Shown here: in pieces, positions 25,820-34,886 of the stretch
Layout: each line of letters starts with the position of its first letter
Position numbering within the stretch: position 1 is the stretch's first letter
Origin: Plut-88900 sp963668115
Lineage (GTDB): Bacteria > Chloroflexota > Dehalococcoidia > Plut-88900
Direction: 5' to 3'
DNA length: 64,000 nt
NCBI GenBank assembly: GCA_963668115.1
Contig: OY764147.1
Span: 1,984,001 to 2,048,000, forward strand
The notes under the pieces: generated by a model
The model's input: only the letters and a program-made list of their open reading frames with translations
Told to the model about the DNA's origin: nothing
Database searches by the model: none
Program-made: the position numbers and the translations under genes

Positions 25820-26402
25820 ATCGGGCGGGAAGAACGCCCGGCTTCTCCTTCAGCAAGTCCCTGACCCGCCCCCGACCCCTGCTCAGCCTCGACTTCACCG
25901 TCCCCACGTTTATCCCCATGACCTCCGCGGCCTCCTTGTAGGCAAAACCCTGTACGTCTATCAGTACGACGGCCAGGCGCTGGTCAGGGGGGAGGGCAAC
26001 CAGGGCCTGCTGGATGCTCCAGCCCATCTCTCGCCTGACCGCGTAATCCTCCGGAGACTCGGCGCTGGATGGGGGGTCGAGGGTTGTGTCCTCCGAGTCC
26101 AGGGACTCGGCCGGGCGTACGCTGCGAGACCTCAGGACATCACGGCACCGGTTGGCCGCAATGGTGAACAGCCAGGACTTGAGGCTGTTGCCCTTGAACC
26201 GCTTGATGTTGCGGAATGCCGATATGAAGGCATCCTGGGTTGCATCCTCCGCAGTGGGAGCGTCGCCCAGCATGCGGAGCGCCAGGTTGTACATCGGCCT
26301 CTGGTACATATCCACGATCTGGTTGAAGGCGTCGACATCCCCTTCCCGGCTACGCGCTACGAGGGCCTCCTCCGGCTCCGCTGTCCTTTCCGCGGGCGAC
26401 AT
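25809..26402 (-). CDS. ECF RNA polymerase sigma factor (SigW/RpoE type)
   Basis: This 197-residue ECF sigma factor has region 2 (FNQIVDMYQRPMYNLALRML, then DATQDAFISAFRNI), a short acidic linker, and region 4 (LPPDQRLAVVLIDVQGFAYK, EAAEVMGINVGTVKSRLSRG). I placed the start at the ATG at 26402, not the TTG at 26438, because a TATACT lies six bases upstream of that ATG and the extra residues are not sigma-like. The gene overlaps the anti-sigma gene, so both are co-expressed. The inducing signal cannot be read from the sequence. Confidence 0.93.
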   Translation of the reverse strand: MSPAERTAEPEEALVARSREGDVDAFNQIVDMYQRPMYNLALRMLGDAPTAEDATQDAFISAFRNIKRFKGNSLKSWLFTIAANRCRDVLRSRSVRPAESLDSEDTTLDPPSSAESPEDYAVRREMGWSIQQALVALPPDQRLAVVLIDVQGFAYKEAAEVMGINVGTVKSRLSRGRGRVRDLLKEKPGVLPARYGS

Positions 26403-26414
26403 TCGGGCAGTATA
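26403..26414 (-). promoter_or_regulatory. -10 box for a leaderless sigma factor transcript
   Basis: TATACT (26414-26409) lies exactly six bases before the ATG at 26402. A weak -35 candidate, TTGCCG, is about 18 bases further upstream. No ribosome site is present. Confidence 0.6.
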
Positions 26415-26522
26415 CGATTGCCCGCGTCGCGTCGGCAAAACCGCGCGAGTAGCCCTTCGGCCACGCTACTAATGACGGAAAAGGAGTCGGGTTTGTTCCA
26501 AGCACTGCCGCGCGTGTCTGGA

Positions 26523-26551
26523 TTGACAAAAGATGTGCATATGGGTAAAGT
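26523..26551 (+). promoter_or_regulatory. Sigma-70-type promoter of the NYN gene
   Basis: TTGACA (26523-26528) and TAAAGT (26546-26551) are separated by 17 bases. The transcript would carry a leader of about 60 bases to the ATG at 26618. Confidence 0.6.
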
Positions 26552-26617
26552 TTCGGGTACTTCCTCCCCGTCCGCTGGAAAGTGATCTGATCACTCTCCC
26601 CGGGCGGGTGTTTTTTG

Positions 26618-27217
26618 ATGCGCACCATTGTCCTGATTGACGGTCAGAACCTTTATCACTTGGCCCGAGCTGCGTGGGCCGCTGATTCAGACGTTCCATC
26701 TTCGCCTTATGCTTGGCCCAGCTATGATGTAGTCAAGCTGGCTCAGGCGTTGGTTGACAGAAATCCCGGACGCACGCTCACCGAGACCCGGTTCTACACC
26801 GGCGTTCCCAATCCTGCGACGGGAAAGATGCAGAAATTCTGGCACGCATTCTGGTCCAACAAGCTCAGAGACATGAGAAACCGCGGCGTTTTCGTCTACC
26901 GTGGTAGGATAAACGCTGGCGGGCAGGAGAAGGGAGTAGACGTAAGTCTGGCCCTTGACCTCATTCAGGCGACATACGAAAAACGCTTCGACTGCGCCAT
27001 CATAGTGGGCAGGGATACGGATTTCGGGCCTGCGGTCCGCATGTCCAAAGAGATTGCCAGAATGCAGAATCGCAGCCTTGTATTTGAGTCTTCCTACCCA
27101 ATAAGTTCTGGGAGTTCCTCACGAAGGGGTATCCCAGGTACCCTGTGGGTCCCTATTCTCAAATCGACCTATGATTCATGCCTCGATTTAACAGACTTTC
27201 GACAATCGATTAGGTAA
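26618..27217 (+). CDS. NYN domain (LabA/PIN-like) RNase family protein
   Basis: This 199-residue protein carries the NYN fold, a PIN-like metal-dependent RNase domain. The first catalytic Asp is in IVLIDGQNLYH, a second acidic site lies in KGVDVSLALDLI, and the third in IVGRDTDFGPAVR. All expected acids are present. The start is the ATG at 26618; an in-frame TTG lies directly before it. It stands alone with its own promoter. Its RNA target is unknown. Confidence 0.88.
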   Translation: MRTIVLIDGQNLYHLARAAWAADSDVPSSPYAWPSYDVVKLAQALVDRNPGRTLTETRFYTGVPNPATGKMQKFWHAFWSNKLRDMRNRGVFVYRGRINAGGQEKGVDVSLALDLIQATYEKRFDCAIIVGRDTDFGPAVRMSKEIARMQNRSLVFESSYPISSGSSSRRGIPGTLWVPILKSTYDSCLDLTDFRQSIR

Positions 27218-27235
27218 ACCACTTTCGTCGGCGCT

Positions 27236-28021
27236 CTACCCCCTACCCCCCGCCAGAATCTCCGCTATGGTCATCCCACCATCCAGGACGAGGTTGGTCC
27301 CAGTGACGAAGGCCGACTCGTCGCTGGCGAGATAGAGGGCCGCATATGCGCAGTCCTCGGGGGTGCCCATGTGGGGATAGGGCTGGCGGGTCTCGAAGTC
27401 CTGGACAATGTCTGGTCGAGTCCAGTAGTCCTCGTCGTTCTCCATGCCCACGAACCCGATATCTCCCGGCGAGATGCAGTTCACTCTTATCTTCTGCTTC
27501 GCATAGTCCAGAGCGGCCTTCTTGGTGAGCCCGATAATCGCCGCCTTGGACGCGACGTATGAACCGGCGCACCGGTGGCTTGCGGTGACCCCCCACATGG
27601 ATGCGTTGCTGACTATGGAGCCTCCGCCGTTCTTGATCATCTCCGGCACGGCATACTTTATGCCCAGGAAAACACTCTTCAGGTTGATCGTAATACAGCG
27701 GTCCCAGCTCTCCTCCGACTCGTCGGCGGTCAGGCCCTTGCTCCCGGTGCCCGCGTTGTTGAAGAGCACGTCCAGCTTGCCGTATGCGGCGACTGTCTCT
27801 TCCACAATCCGCTGGACGTCGGCTGCGAGTGAAACGTCGGCTTTGACGAAAATTGCCTCCCCACCCCCCGCCCGAATCCCTTCTGCAACCCGTTCTCCCG
27901 CCTCAACCGTCCTCCCGGAGACCACCACCCTGGCCCCTTCCCTGGCAAACAATTCCGCGGACCCCTTCCCTATCCCCGCCGTTGACCCGGTTACTATGGC
28001 GACTTTACCCGCAAGCCTCAT
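27236..28021 (-). CDS. SDR family oxidoreductase
   Basis: This 261-residue classical short-chain dehydrogenase has the cofactor motif TGSTAGIG, NNAG near residue 90, the catalytic Ser in SNASMWG, and YVASK (Tyr/Lys). A basic residue after beta-strand 2 (SGRT) favours NADP(H). The substrate is unknown. It is more distant from the two tandem SDRs further right than those are from each other. Confidence 0.9.
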   Translation of the reverse strand: MRLAGKVAIVTGSTAGIGKGSAELFAREGARVVVSGRTVEAGERVAEGIRAGGGEAIFVKADVSLAADVQRIVEETVAAYGKLDVLFNNAGTGSKGLTADESEESWDRCITINLKSVFLGIKYAVPEMIKNGGGSIVSNASMWGVTASHRCAGSYVASKAAIIGLTKKAALDYAKQKIRVNCISPGDIGFVGMENDEDYWTRPDIVQDFETRQPYPHMGTPEDCAYAALYLASDESAFVTGTNLVLDGGMTIAEILAGGRG

Positions 28022-28096
28022 GGTGTGCTACCCCCGGAGATTGTGACGGAAACTATAGCTTTAAAACTTCTTCAGGACTTGTGGAGCCATTCCAAC

Positions 28097-28414
28097 TTAG
28101 TCAAACAGACTAAGTTGCCGGATACTGGTATCGGTCGGGCCGTAGAGTTCACGGTGTCGATTTACTGATGTAGTCTGCATCGCCTTTTTAAGAGATGGAT
28201 TGGAGGTAATCACACGAATCACATCTTCAAAACCGTCCTTGCCCAACTTGTGCTCTTGTTCATGGCAATGTTGGCATCTAATAGTTAGGTTACTTTTATC
28301 GTTGTTGTCGTGATCCCAATCAATATGATGTTTATGGATGCCAACGGGTGATCCACAAGCCATGCAGGGTCCCTTAATTTTCGGCTTGGTTCTTGTCGTT
28401 TTACTTAATACCAT
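28097..28414 (-). CDS. HNH endonuclease
   Basis: This 105-residue protein has an HNH fold. CMACG and RCQHCHE supply a zinc site, and HKHHIDWDHDNNDKSNL holds the catalytic His and the Asn of the HNH motif. It is AT-richer than its neighbours and sits between two SDR genes, which suggests a recent arrival, perhaps an intron-free homing-type or phage-derived nuclease. A phage origin fits the structural modules on either side but is not proven. Confidence 0.83.
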   Translation of the reverse strand: MVLSKTTRTKPKIKGPCMACGSPVGIHKHHIDWDHDNNDKSNLTIRCQHCHEQEHKLGKDGFEDVIRVITSNPSLKKAMQTTSVNRHRELYGPTDTSIRQLSLFD

Positions 28415-28488
28415 AGAGTTGTCTATGTACTGGTATGGCGCATCAAGTGCATGCCTCTGTTGGGGTGGGCACGGGGAGGATAGGACTG

Positions 28489-29271
28489 CTACACCACGTC
28501 CCTGTACGCCGCCGCCTGCCCACCGTCGATGATCAGGGTCGCTCCTGTCACGAATGCCGACTCGTCGGAGGCAAAGTACAGGGCGGCATAAGCCACGTCC
28601 ATCGGGTGTCCCATACGACGCATCGGCTGTAGCCTCAGGCGTGTCTCTATGGTGTCAGGGTCCGAGAGCTTGTCCCAGGGGATGTCCACCATTTCGGTGG
28701 CGATCGGACCGGGATTGACAGCGTTGACTCGGATATTGTCGGCGGCGTAGACCACCGCCGCCTTCTTCGTCAGCGCCGTGACTCCACCCTTGGAAGCGTG
28801 ATAGGAAATATTGGAGGCGGCGCCCGCCTGGCTGTCATTCACGGAGGAGTTGTTGATTATAGAACCACCCCCGACCTTGCGCATCTCCGGCACTGCGTAC
28901 TTGATACCCAGGAACGTTCCCTTCAGGTTGACGTCTATGACTCGGTCCCAGTCCTCCTCTGACTCCTGGGCTGGGTCGTCCATAAGACCGCTGTCGATGC
29001 CCGCGTTGTTGAACAGAACGTCCAGCCTGCCATAGGAACTGACCGCGGCATCTACCACCTTCTGCACGTCCTCCGCTCTGGATACGTCCGCCTGAACGAA
29101 TATGGCCTCCCCACCCCGCCCCTTTATCAGATCGACGATCTCCTGCCCCAGCGATTCACGCCTGCCGCACATCACCACCTTGGCCCCTTCCTCGGCGAAC
29201 AGTTCCGCCGCCGCCCGACCCATACCCGCAGTAGCTCCAGTCACAATGGCTACTTTTCCTTCAAGTCTCAT
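28489..29271 (-). CDS. SDR family oxidoreductase, tandem paralog A
   Basis: This 260-residue classical SDR has TGATAGMG, NNAG, the catalytic Ser in INNSSVND, YHASK and a C-terminal substrate cap. An AGGAGA ribosome site precedes its ATG. It is very similar along its whole length to the next SDR upstream (29297-30079), with the same VDIPWDKL and DESAFVTGATL blocks, so the pair arose by tandem duplication. Substrate unknown. Confidence 0.9.
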   Translation of the reverse strand: MRLEGKVAIVTGATAGMGRAAAELFAEEGAKVVMCGRRESLGQEIVDLIKGRGGEAIFVQADVSRAEDVQKVVDAAVSSYGRLDVLFNNAGIDSGLMDDPAQESEEDWDRVIDVNLKGTFLGIKYAVPEMRKVGGGSIINNSSVNDSQAGAASNISYHASKGGVTALTKKAAVVYAADNIRVNAVNPGPIATEMVDIPWDKLSDPDTIETRLRLQPMRRMGHPMDVAYAALYFASDESAFVTGATLIIDGGQAAAYRDVV

Positions 29272-29296
29272 GTTTTCTCCTGGTTGAATCGCTAGA

Positions 29297-30079
29297 CTAG
29301 ACCACGTCCCTGTACGCCGCCGACTGCCCGCCGTCTATCAGCAACGTCGCCCCGGTCACGAATGCCGACTCGTCGCTGGCGAAGTAAAGGGCGGCGTAGG
29401 CGACGTCCATGGGGTGGCCCATCCGATTCAGTGGCTGCTTGGTCTTGCGTTCGACGACGATGTCGGGGTCGGTGAGTTTGTCCCAGGGGATGTCCACCAT
29501 CTCCGTGGCTATGGGGCCGGGGTTGACCGCGTTGACCCGGATGTTGTCCGCGGCGTAGGCCAGAGCGGCCTTCTTGGTCATGGCCGTCACGCCGCCCTTG
29601 GATGCATGATAGGAGGACATGGACACCATGTCGGCCTGGACATCGTTTACGGAGGAGTTGTTGATTATCGACCCACCCCCGGCCTTGCGCATCTCAGGCG
29701 CCGCGTACTTGATTCCGAGAAACGTGCCCTTCAGGTTCACGTCGATGATTCGGTCCCAGATATCCTCGGGCTCCTTGTCGGGATCTCCCTCTGCATGCTC
29801 GTTGATGCCGGCATTGTTGAACAGGACGTCCAGCTTGCCGTAGGCGGTGACCGCGGTGTCGACTACCCGCTTCACGTCCTCGGCCCGGGCCACGTCTGCC
29901 GTGACGAATGTAGCCTCCCCACCTCGCCCCTTTATCAGATCGACGATCTCCTGCCCCAACTCCTCCCGTCGCCCGCACATCACCACCTTGGCCCCTTCCT
30001 TTGCAAACAGCTCCGCCGCCGCCCGACCCATCCCCGCCGTCGCCCCCGTAACAATCGCGGCCTTATCTTTGAGCCTCAA
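29297..30079 (-). CDS. SDR family oxidoreductase, tandem paralog B
   Basis: This is the first gene of the SDR pair, 25 bases upstream of paralog A. Catalytic motifs are complete (TGATAGMG, NNAG, NNSSVND, YHASK). The ORF can extend to TTG at 30091, but GGAGG lies five to six bases before the TTG at 30079. Starting there gives MRLKDKAAIVTG, which aligns with MRLEGKVAIVTG of paralog A. Confidence 0.9.
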   Translation of the reverse strand: MRLKDKAAIVTGATAGMGRAAAELFAKEGAKVVMCGRREELGQEIVDLIKGRGGEATFVTADVARAEDVKRVVDTAVTAYGKLDVLFNNAGINEHAEGDPDKEPEDIWDRIIDVNLKGTFLGIKYAAPEMRKAGGGSIINNSSVNDVQADMVSMSSYHASKGGVTAMTKKAALAYAADNIRVNAVNPGPIATEMVDIPWDKLTDPDIVVERKTKQPLNRMGHPMDVAYAALYFASDESAFVTGATLLIDGGQSAAYRDVV

Positions 30080-30148
30080 AAGTTCCTCCAAAGTGTGAGA
30101 TGAATGTACAGTCGGGAGCGGGGGTTATTGTAGCATGAAGGGCGGACC

Positions 30149-31372
30149 TCACCCCCTCTGCAGAGTGGCCTTCCTGTCCCTCACGTACAGCATACCCGCC
30201 GACACCAGCAGTACCGCTGGCAGAAGCCCATTGATGAACAGGGCCGTCTGAAGGTCTCCCGTCGCCTCCTGAAGACCCCCGACCAGCAGCGGCCCTACCG
30301 CCGAGCCTCCCCAGATCGACGTCTCCATGAAGCTCATACCTATCCCTATCTCCCGAGGTTTGATGCCCGGGATAAGGAACACCATGATCATCAGCACGGG
30401 GAAGTAGGCGAAAGCCAGCCCCTTGAGCACGGCCAGGAACAGGACGAGGGGCGTGGAGGTGGCGTAGGCCAGGCCGGTAAGGGAGACGACGGAGGCGATC
30501 CCGCAAACGGAAAGTACCAGGGTGCGGCGTCTTATCAGGCCGGGGATGGCGTTGACCAGGAAATCGGTCGGGGCGGCTGCAAAGGTGGTCGCCCCGAGAG
30601 CAAGGCCGATGAACCCGCGCTCAAAGCCCAGGTTGTCCTCCGCAAGGGTGGGCCAGAAGTTCTGGAATCCCGCCTGCGCACCCATGGAAGCGCCCATACC
30701 CAATCCCATTATCCAGAGCTGCCTGTAGTTTCGCAGAGCGTTTAAGGGACTGGACGTTTCGGCTCGGGCCCGAGCCGCGTACTCTTCGGTGACCCTCTCT
30801 CCCCCGACTATAAGCCAGACCACGGTGAGTCCCAGCAGGATCATAGACCAGATGAAGAACGTCTCCCTCCAGCCACCGGCAAGCTCCTGGAACTGGGGCG
30901 TGACAAGGAAGGCCATGCCCATTATCAGGTCGATGCCTGCGAAAGCGAGGCCGTTGGTGAAGGAGATGCGGTGTCGGGGGATCCACTGCTGGATTAGCAG
31001 GGCCCGGGGGGACTGGGTGGAAGTGAAGAACAGGCCCGCGCCCACCCGCCCGACGAACAGAGCGGCAAGCACCGGCGTCCAACTCTGCAACAGCGCCGAG
31101 CCCGTCACCCCCAGGAATAGAAGAGTCACCGTTCGCCACGGCCTGAACCTGGAGGTGACTAGGTTGACGGGAATGCAGAATATCAGGTTTGCGATCAGAA
31201 CGGAGGAGCCGAGCCAGCCCTGGGCCAACGGCGAAAGGTTCAGTTCCTCAGATATCTCCGGAAGCAGTATCCCGATGATGAAAACGATGCTGAGGGAAGT
31301 TCCTACGCAAGAAGTCAGGGAGCCTACTACGATCCAGCGTCGGAGTCGGGGGCTTTCAGAGGTTGTTTGCAA
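30149..31372 (-). CDS. MFS transporter
   Basis: This 407-residue membrane protein has 12 predicted helices in two halves. The MFS loop 2-3 is represented by GWLGSSVL and the following SRFRPWRTV. A middle cytoplasmic loop (RARAETSSPLNALRNYRQ) separates the halves. It starts with TTG. It lies upstream of the SDR pair on the same strand, separated by about 70 bases, so it may import or export the substrate of those enzymes. The substrate is unknown. Confidence 0.87.
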   Translation of the reverse strand: MQTTSESPRLRRWIVVGSLTSCVGTSLSIVFIIGILLPEISEELNLSPLAQGWLGSSVLIANLIFCIPVNLVTSRFRPWRTVTLLFLGVTGSALLQSWTPVLAALFVGRVGAGLFFTSTQSPRALLIQQWIPRHRISFTNGLAFAGIDLIMGMAFLVTPQFQELAGGWRETFFIWSMILLGLTVVWLIVGGERVTEEYAARARAETSSPLNALRNYRQLWIMGLGMGASMGAQAGFQNFWPTLAEDNLGFERGFIGLALGATTFAAAPTDFLVNAIPGLIRRRTLVLSVCGIASVVSLTGLAYATSTPLVLFLAVLKGLAFAYFPVLMIMVFLIPGIKPREIGIGMSFMETSIWGGSAVGPLLVGGLQEATGDLQTALFINGLLPAVLLVSAGMLYVRDRKATLQRG

Positions 31373-31630
31373 TCGGACTCGCGTGAAAAGGGGTTGTAAG
31401 GACGTCCTGCGTGAAGGCTATTCTTCACCCGACACCCCCCACTGTCAACAACCGCCCCCAACCCCTCCCCCCACACTATTTCCCACCGGCCCCCGAGTCG
31501 GTTATCATCCCCCCGACAAAACTGGACTACATACCCAACCCGACCGCCGGCTTCCCTTCCGGCCACGGTTCCTTGCCGGACCCGGAGCGGACACGGGTGC
31601 CGGCGGCAATTCCAAAAACGAGGTGATTAA

Positions 31631-32179
31631 ATGCTAGCCAGAATGTTAGGCGCCGCCCGACTTGACTCCCACACTTACGAGGACGTCGAAAGGGATAGAG
31701 GCGCAACCCTCCAGGCACTGACCATAGTAATAATGGTCACCATCGCCAGCCTGGTTGGCGAGATGCTTACCGGCCTTCTGAACGGTGAAGAAATCGAATT
31801 GGTAAGGTCGGTGGTTGCCGGTGTGATCTTGGGAGTGATCGGCTGGGCCTTGTGGGCTCTTGTCACCTACATAATCGGAGCCACGATTTGCAAGACGCCC
31901 GATACCGAAGCCAACTGGGGACAGCTTGCCCGGTGCACGGGTTTCGCTCAGACCCCGGGGCTGCTCAATGTACTGTCCTTCATCCCGATTGTGGGAGTCC
32001 TAATAGTCTTGGTGGCCTTCGTCTGGAGTGTCGCCGCCATGGTAGTGGGCGTACGACAGGCTTTGGACTACACCTCGACTCTGCGGGCCTTCTTCGTAGT
32101 AGTTGTTTCGGCGATACCCTGGGTAGTCTTGTACGTAATCGTTCTTATAATCACCGGAGGCGTTCTGGGGTCTGAGTAA
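31631..32179 (+). CDS. Yip1 domain membrane protein
   Basis: This 182-residue protein has about five hydrophobic segments. The N-terminal stretch (YEDVERDRGATLQAL) is typical of bacterial YIP1 proteins and is followed by a GWALWALVTYIIGA helix. The family has no established bacterial function. AGGTGATTAA serves as the ribosome site. The 258-base gap before it shows no gene. Confidence 0.75.
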   Translation: MLARMLGAARLDSHTYEDVERDRGATLQALTIVIMVTIASLVGEMLTGLLNGEEIELVRSVVAGVILGVIGWALWALVTYIIGATICKTPDTEANWGQLARCTGFAQTPGLLNVLSFIPIVGVLIVLVAFVWSVAAMVVGVRQALDYTSTLRAFFVVVVSAIPWVVLYVIVLIITGGVLGSE

Positions 32180-32239
32180 AGGGCCCTCGACTCCGTGCAA
32201 TGTAAGGAACTCGGTTGGCCTGCCGCAAATCCCGGCTAC

Positions 32240-34231
32240 CTACACCCCTCCCAGCCGGATCGTCTGGTCGTACCGTGACCCCCGGGCCCCGACCGCATAC
32301 CTCGTCTCCAGCCCCAGCACCCGGTATTTGGCCGAAGTGAGACCGACCGCCGGGTCGGTCACCTCTATCACGTCGTAGAGCTCCTGGCCGGCGTTGACGG
32401 GCGCCGTGATGCTGCCCCGAGGGGTGTGGATCGCCATTCTCCGGGTCTCGGCCGAGGCGCGCGCGTCGGTCTTCTTACGGGTGTCGAGGCTGGCATCATG
32501 GATGTGGACCGGCCTGTCGAACAGCGCCGGAAAATCTGACCAGTCCGACAGATCGCTGGTATGCCCCGACCCGAACACGATAGCCCGGCTGTGCCTCGGG
32601 ACCGGGTCGTAATAGCGGCCCTCCCGGACCCCGTGTCCCGACCCGTATGTATAGGAGACCTTGTCGGTAGACGAGGGCGTGCGAAGTACAAAACCCCCGC
32701 TCGACGCTGTCAGCAGGACGTCCGGCACGTAGGCCATAAGCCGCTCTACTACTATGTCCAACGGCTCGGACTCCTCAATTAGGAACTCGGGGCGGTGGTT
32801 GTCCAGCAGGTAGTTGGTTGACAGGCTTGCACACTCGTAACCGGCCCGGGCCAGAACATCCCTCAATATCTGGAAAACGGTGGCCTTGCCCGCGGCCCAG
32901 TTGCGCTCCCGACGCGCCTGCTGCCACCCCAGCAGCCCCCAGCCTCCGGTCGCGTGAACGACCAGCGTCGATGCCCCTCCTTTCCGACAGTGCTCCAGAC
33001 CCTCAATCCAGGTCGGCCCGACCGTCGATAGCTGCCTGCCATGCCCGGTCATGTACCCCAGCTTCACCCTCACCTCCGATCCCTTGGTCAGCAGCCCCAG
33101 GTCTCCCTCCCCCGGCCGCGAATAGCGCCCGTCGTCGTTGCGTAGCTCTATTTGCCACCCGGTAGCTCTCGTCGATTCCTTCCCGGTCACCGAGACAACG
33201 TCGTCGCTCAGGTCCAGAGGCGGGGAGCTCAGGGGCGCCGACCACACGCCGTTGGCGGTGGAGAGCCAGGCCTCGTCTGACGAATGCCCGAAGGCCATGC
33301 CGTAGGCGGAATCGAGGTCGAAGGCCGCCGGCTCCCGCCATAGGCCGTCCGAAAACGATGCCGAAGGCGTGCCAAAGGTGAAGAAGGGCCGGTTATACCC
33401 GCCCTTCCCCGATACCCGCTCCGTGAAGAAGAGCCTGTCCACGTCCGGCCGTTCCAGGGAGGGTGTACGGTATTCCGGGGTCTGGCCGGGCCTCGACTCC
33501 GTGACGGCCTTCAGCCCCGACCACGTATTCAACGTCTGCGCAGAACCCTCCCCGAACAATGTGGTCCACACCCCGTTCCTGCTGTTCCCTGAGTCGCCAC
33601 CCGTGACCGCGACGTTCCAGTCGCCGTTGAAGTGGACGGCCACCCCGTCGATGCGGGACAGGGAGTTGGTCCAGATGCGCGTTGACCCCCAGACGCCGGA
33701 GGTGCGCCGGATTGCGTAAAGGCCGTTTCCAATCACGTAGAGCAGAAGGACGGAGCCGTTAGGGTTGAAGGCCGCGGCCAGGGAGGTCACGGGAGACGAC
33801 GCAGTGGTCACGGACGCGGGCTGCCCGAAGGTCGTGCCGCTATCGGAACTGCCCCTGACGTTAAGCGTCTTCCGGTTGGAGGACACCGAGAACAGCAGCA
33901 CCTCCGACCCGTTCGAACACAGGGCCACCCCGGCGTCCCCGGAAACGGCGCCCAAGGAGACCCAACGGGTGAAGTCGGATGTTGGCGAGGGTGTCGCAAC
34001 CCGCTGGAAATAAAGGTTGTGGCCGTTTGATGGATCGACGCGGGCGCGCACCAGCGAACCGTCGGCGGGAATGACCAGCGCGTGAGGCCCCTCGGCCTCG
34101 GTGCCCGTATGGATGCGCCTGAACCGAAGGCGGGCTATCCCCGCCATCCGGTCCCGTACCTCCACCCCGACGCACGGCCGGGAGGAGGACGCCTTTTGGG
34201 CTTTCAGCAAGGCGTCGGTCAGTATCCGCAT
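32240..34231 (-). CDS. Phage tail/baseplate-like structural protein
   Basis: This 663-residue protein has two parts. Residues ~30-350 look like a beta-propeller with repeated SGVW, GNGLYAI and NGVWS blades. Residues ~350-663 resemble a tail-hub or late-control-type domain (QIELRNDDGRYSRPG, VKLGYMTGHG, SEPLDIVVERLMAYVP, VIEVTDPAVGL). It is the last of four minus-strand phage genes and begins one base after the connector gene's stop. A receptor-binding or baseplate-hub role is inferred from position and fold hints only. Confidence 0.6.
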   Translation of the reverse strand: MRILTDALLKAQKASSSRPCVGVEVRDRMAGIARLRFRRIHTGTEAEGPHALVIPADGSLVRARVDPSNGHNLYFQRVATPSPTSDFTRWVSLGAVSGDAGVALCSNGSEVLLFSVSSNRKTLNVRGSSDSGTTFGQPASVTTASSPVTSLAAAFNPNGSVLLLYVIGNGLYAIRRTSGVWGSTRIWTNSLSRIDGVAVHFNGDWNVAVTGGDSGNSRNGVWTTLFGEGSAQTLNTWSGLKAVTESRPGQTPEYRTPSLERPDVDRLFFTERVSGKGGYNRPFFTFGTPSASFSDGLWREPAAFDLDSAYGMAFGHSSDEAWLSTANGVWSAPLSSPPLDLSDDVVSVTGKESTRATGWQIELRNDDGRYSRPGEGDLGLLTKGSEVRVKLGYMTGHGRQLSTVGPTWIEGLEHCRKGGASTLVVHATGGWGLLGWQQARRERNWAAGKATVFQILRDVLARAGYECASLSTNYLLDNHRPEFLIEESEPLDIVVERLMAYVPDVLLTASSGGFVLRTPSSTDKVSYTYGSGHGVREGRYYDPVPRHSRAIVFGSGHTSDLSDWSDFPALFDRPVHIHDASLDTRKKTDARASAETRRMAIHTPRGSITAPVNAGQELYDVIEVTDPAVGLTSAKYRVLGLETRYAVGARGSRYDQTIRLGGV

Positions 34232-34232
34232 T

Positions 34233-34853
34233 CTAATGGCCCCCGACGCCGGTCGCCGGACGGCGTAGCTGCCGAGCCCTCAGCCTGCCGCGGGGCCCGT
34301 GCCTCGCCAGCGCCCGGTGAAAGACGCTCAACCGCTCCCGACCCCACACCATGTAGTCCCGCCATACGCTGTCCCCTCCGGCGTTGAGCCGGTTTATGGT
34401 GAACCTCGACATGCTGAGCGCGGCATACCCCGACGCCCCCGCCACCAGTACGTCCTCCAGCGCTTCCGGCACGGTAGAGGCGGTGTAGTCCAGGGAATGG
34501 AGCTTGCCGTAGTAGACCGCTGCCTGCTCACCCTCGCCCGGGATCCGGTCCGTGAGCAAAGTCAGAGTATCTCCCCAGACCCGGAACCCGACGAATGCCG
34601 GCGGAGACTGGCCGGCCGGGTACTCGACGGAATCGACGAGCACCAGGCCGGCCAGGGAAGAGAGGGAGAGGTGCCGCGACCCCGCGGTGACGTTCAGGGT
34701 GGCCTTGCTCTCCAGGGGCGCGGCAAGGCTGAGCTCCCTGAGGGCGTGAGAGATGTGCCGGTCCAGCTCCGCGCTGGCCCAGCGGTATTCGCTGGAGTCC
34801 TCGTCGTGGAGGTCGGTGCGGACGCGCGCCCTGATATCGGTGAGTGTTGTCAT
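34233..34853 (-). CDS. Phage head-tail connector-like protein
   Basis: The 206-residue product begins MTTLTDIRARVRTDLHDED and has helix-rich N- and C-terminal parts typical of head-completion/adaptor proteins (gp6 or gp15 type). It lies directly after the capsid gene, where such connectors usually sit. The C-terminus is Arg-rich. The assignment rests on order and secondary-structure character. Confidence 0.6.
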   Translation of the reverse strand: MTTLTDIRARVRTDLHDEDSSEYRWASAELDRHISHALRELSLAAPLESKATLNVTAGSRHLSLSSLAGLVLVDSVEYPAGQSPPAFVGFRVWGDTLTLLTDRIPGEGEQAAVYYGKLHSLDYTASTVPEALEDVLVAGASGYAALSMSRFTINRLNAGGDSVWRDYMVWGRERLSVFHRALARHGPRGRLRARQLRRPATGVGGH

Positions 34854-34886
34854 GGGTGCTCTCCCTTCCTGCTCCCGGTATCCGGG

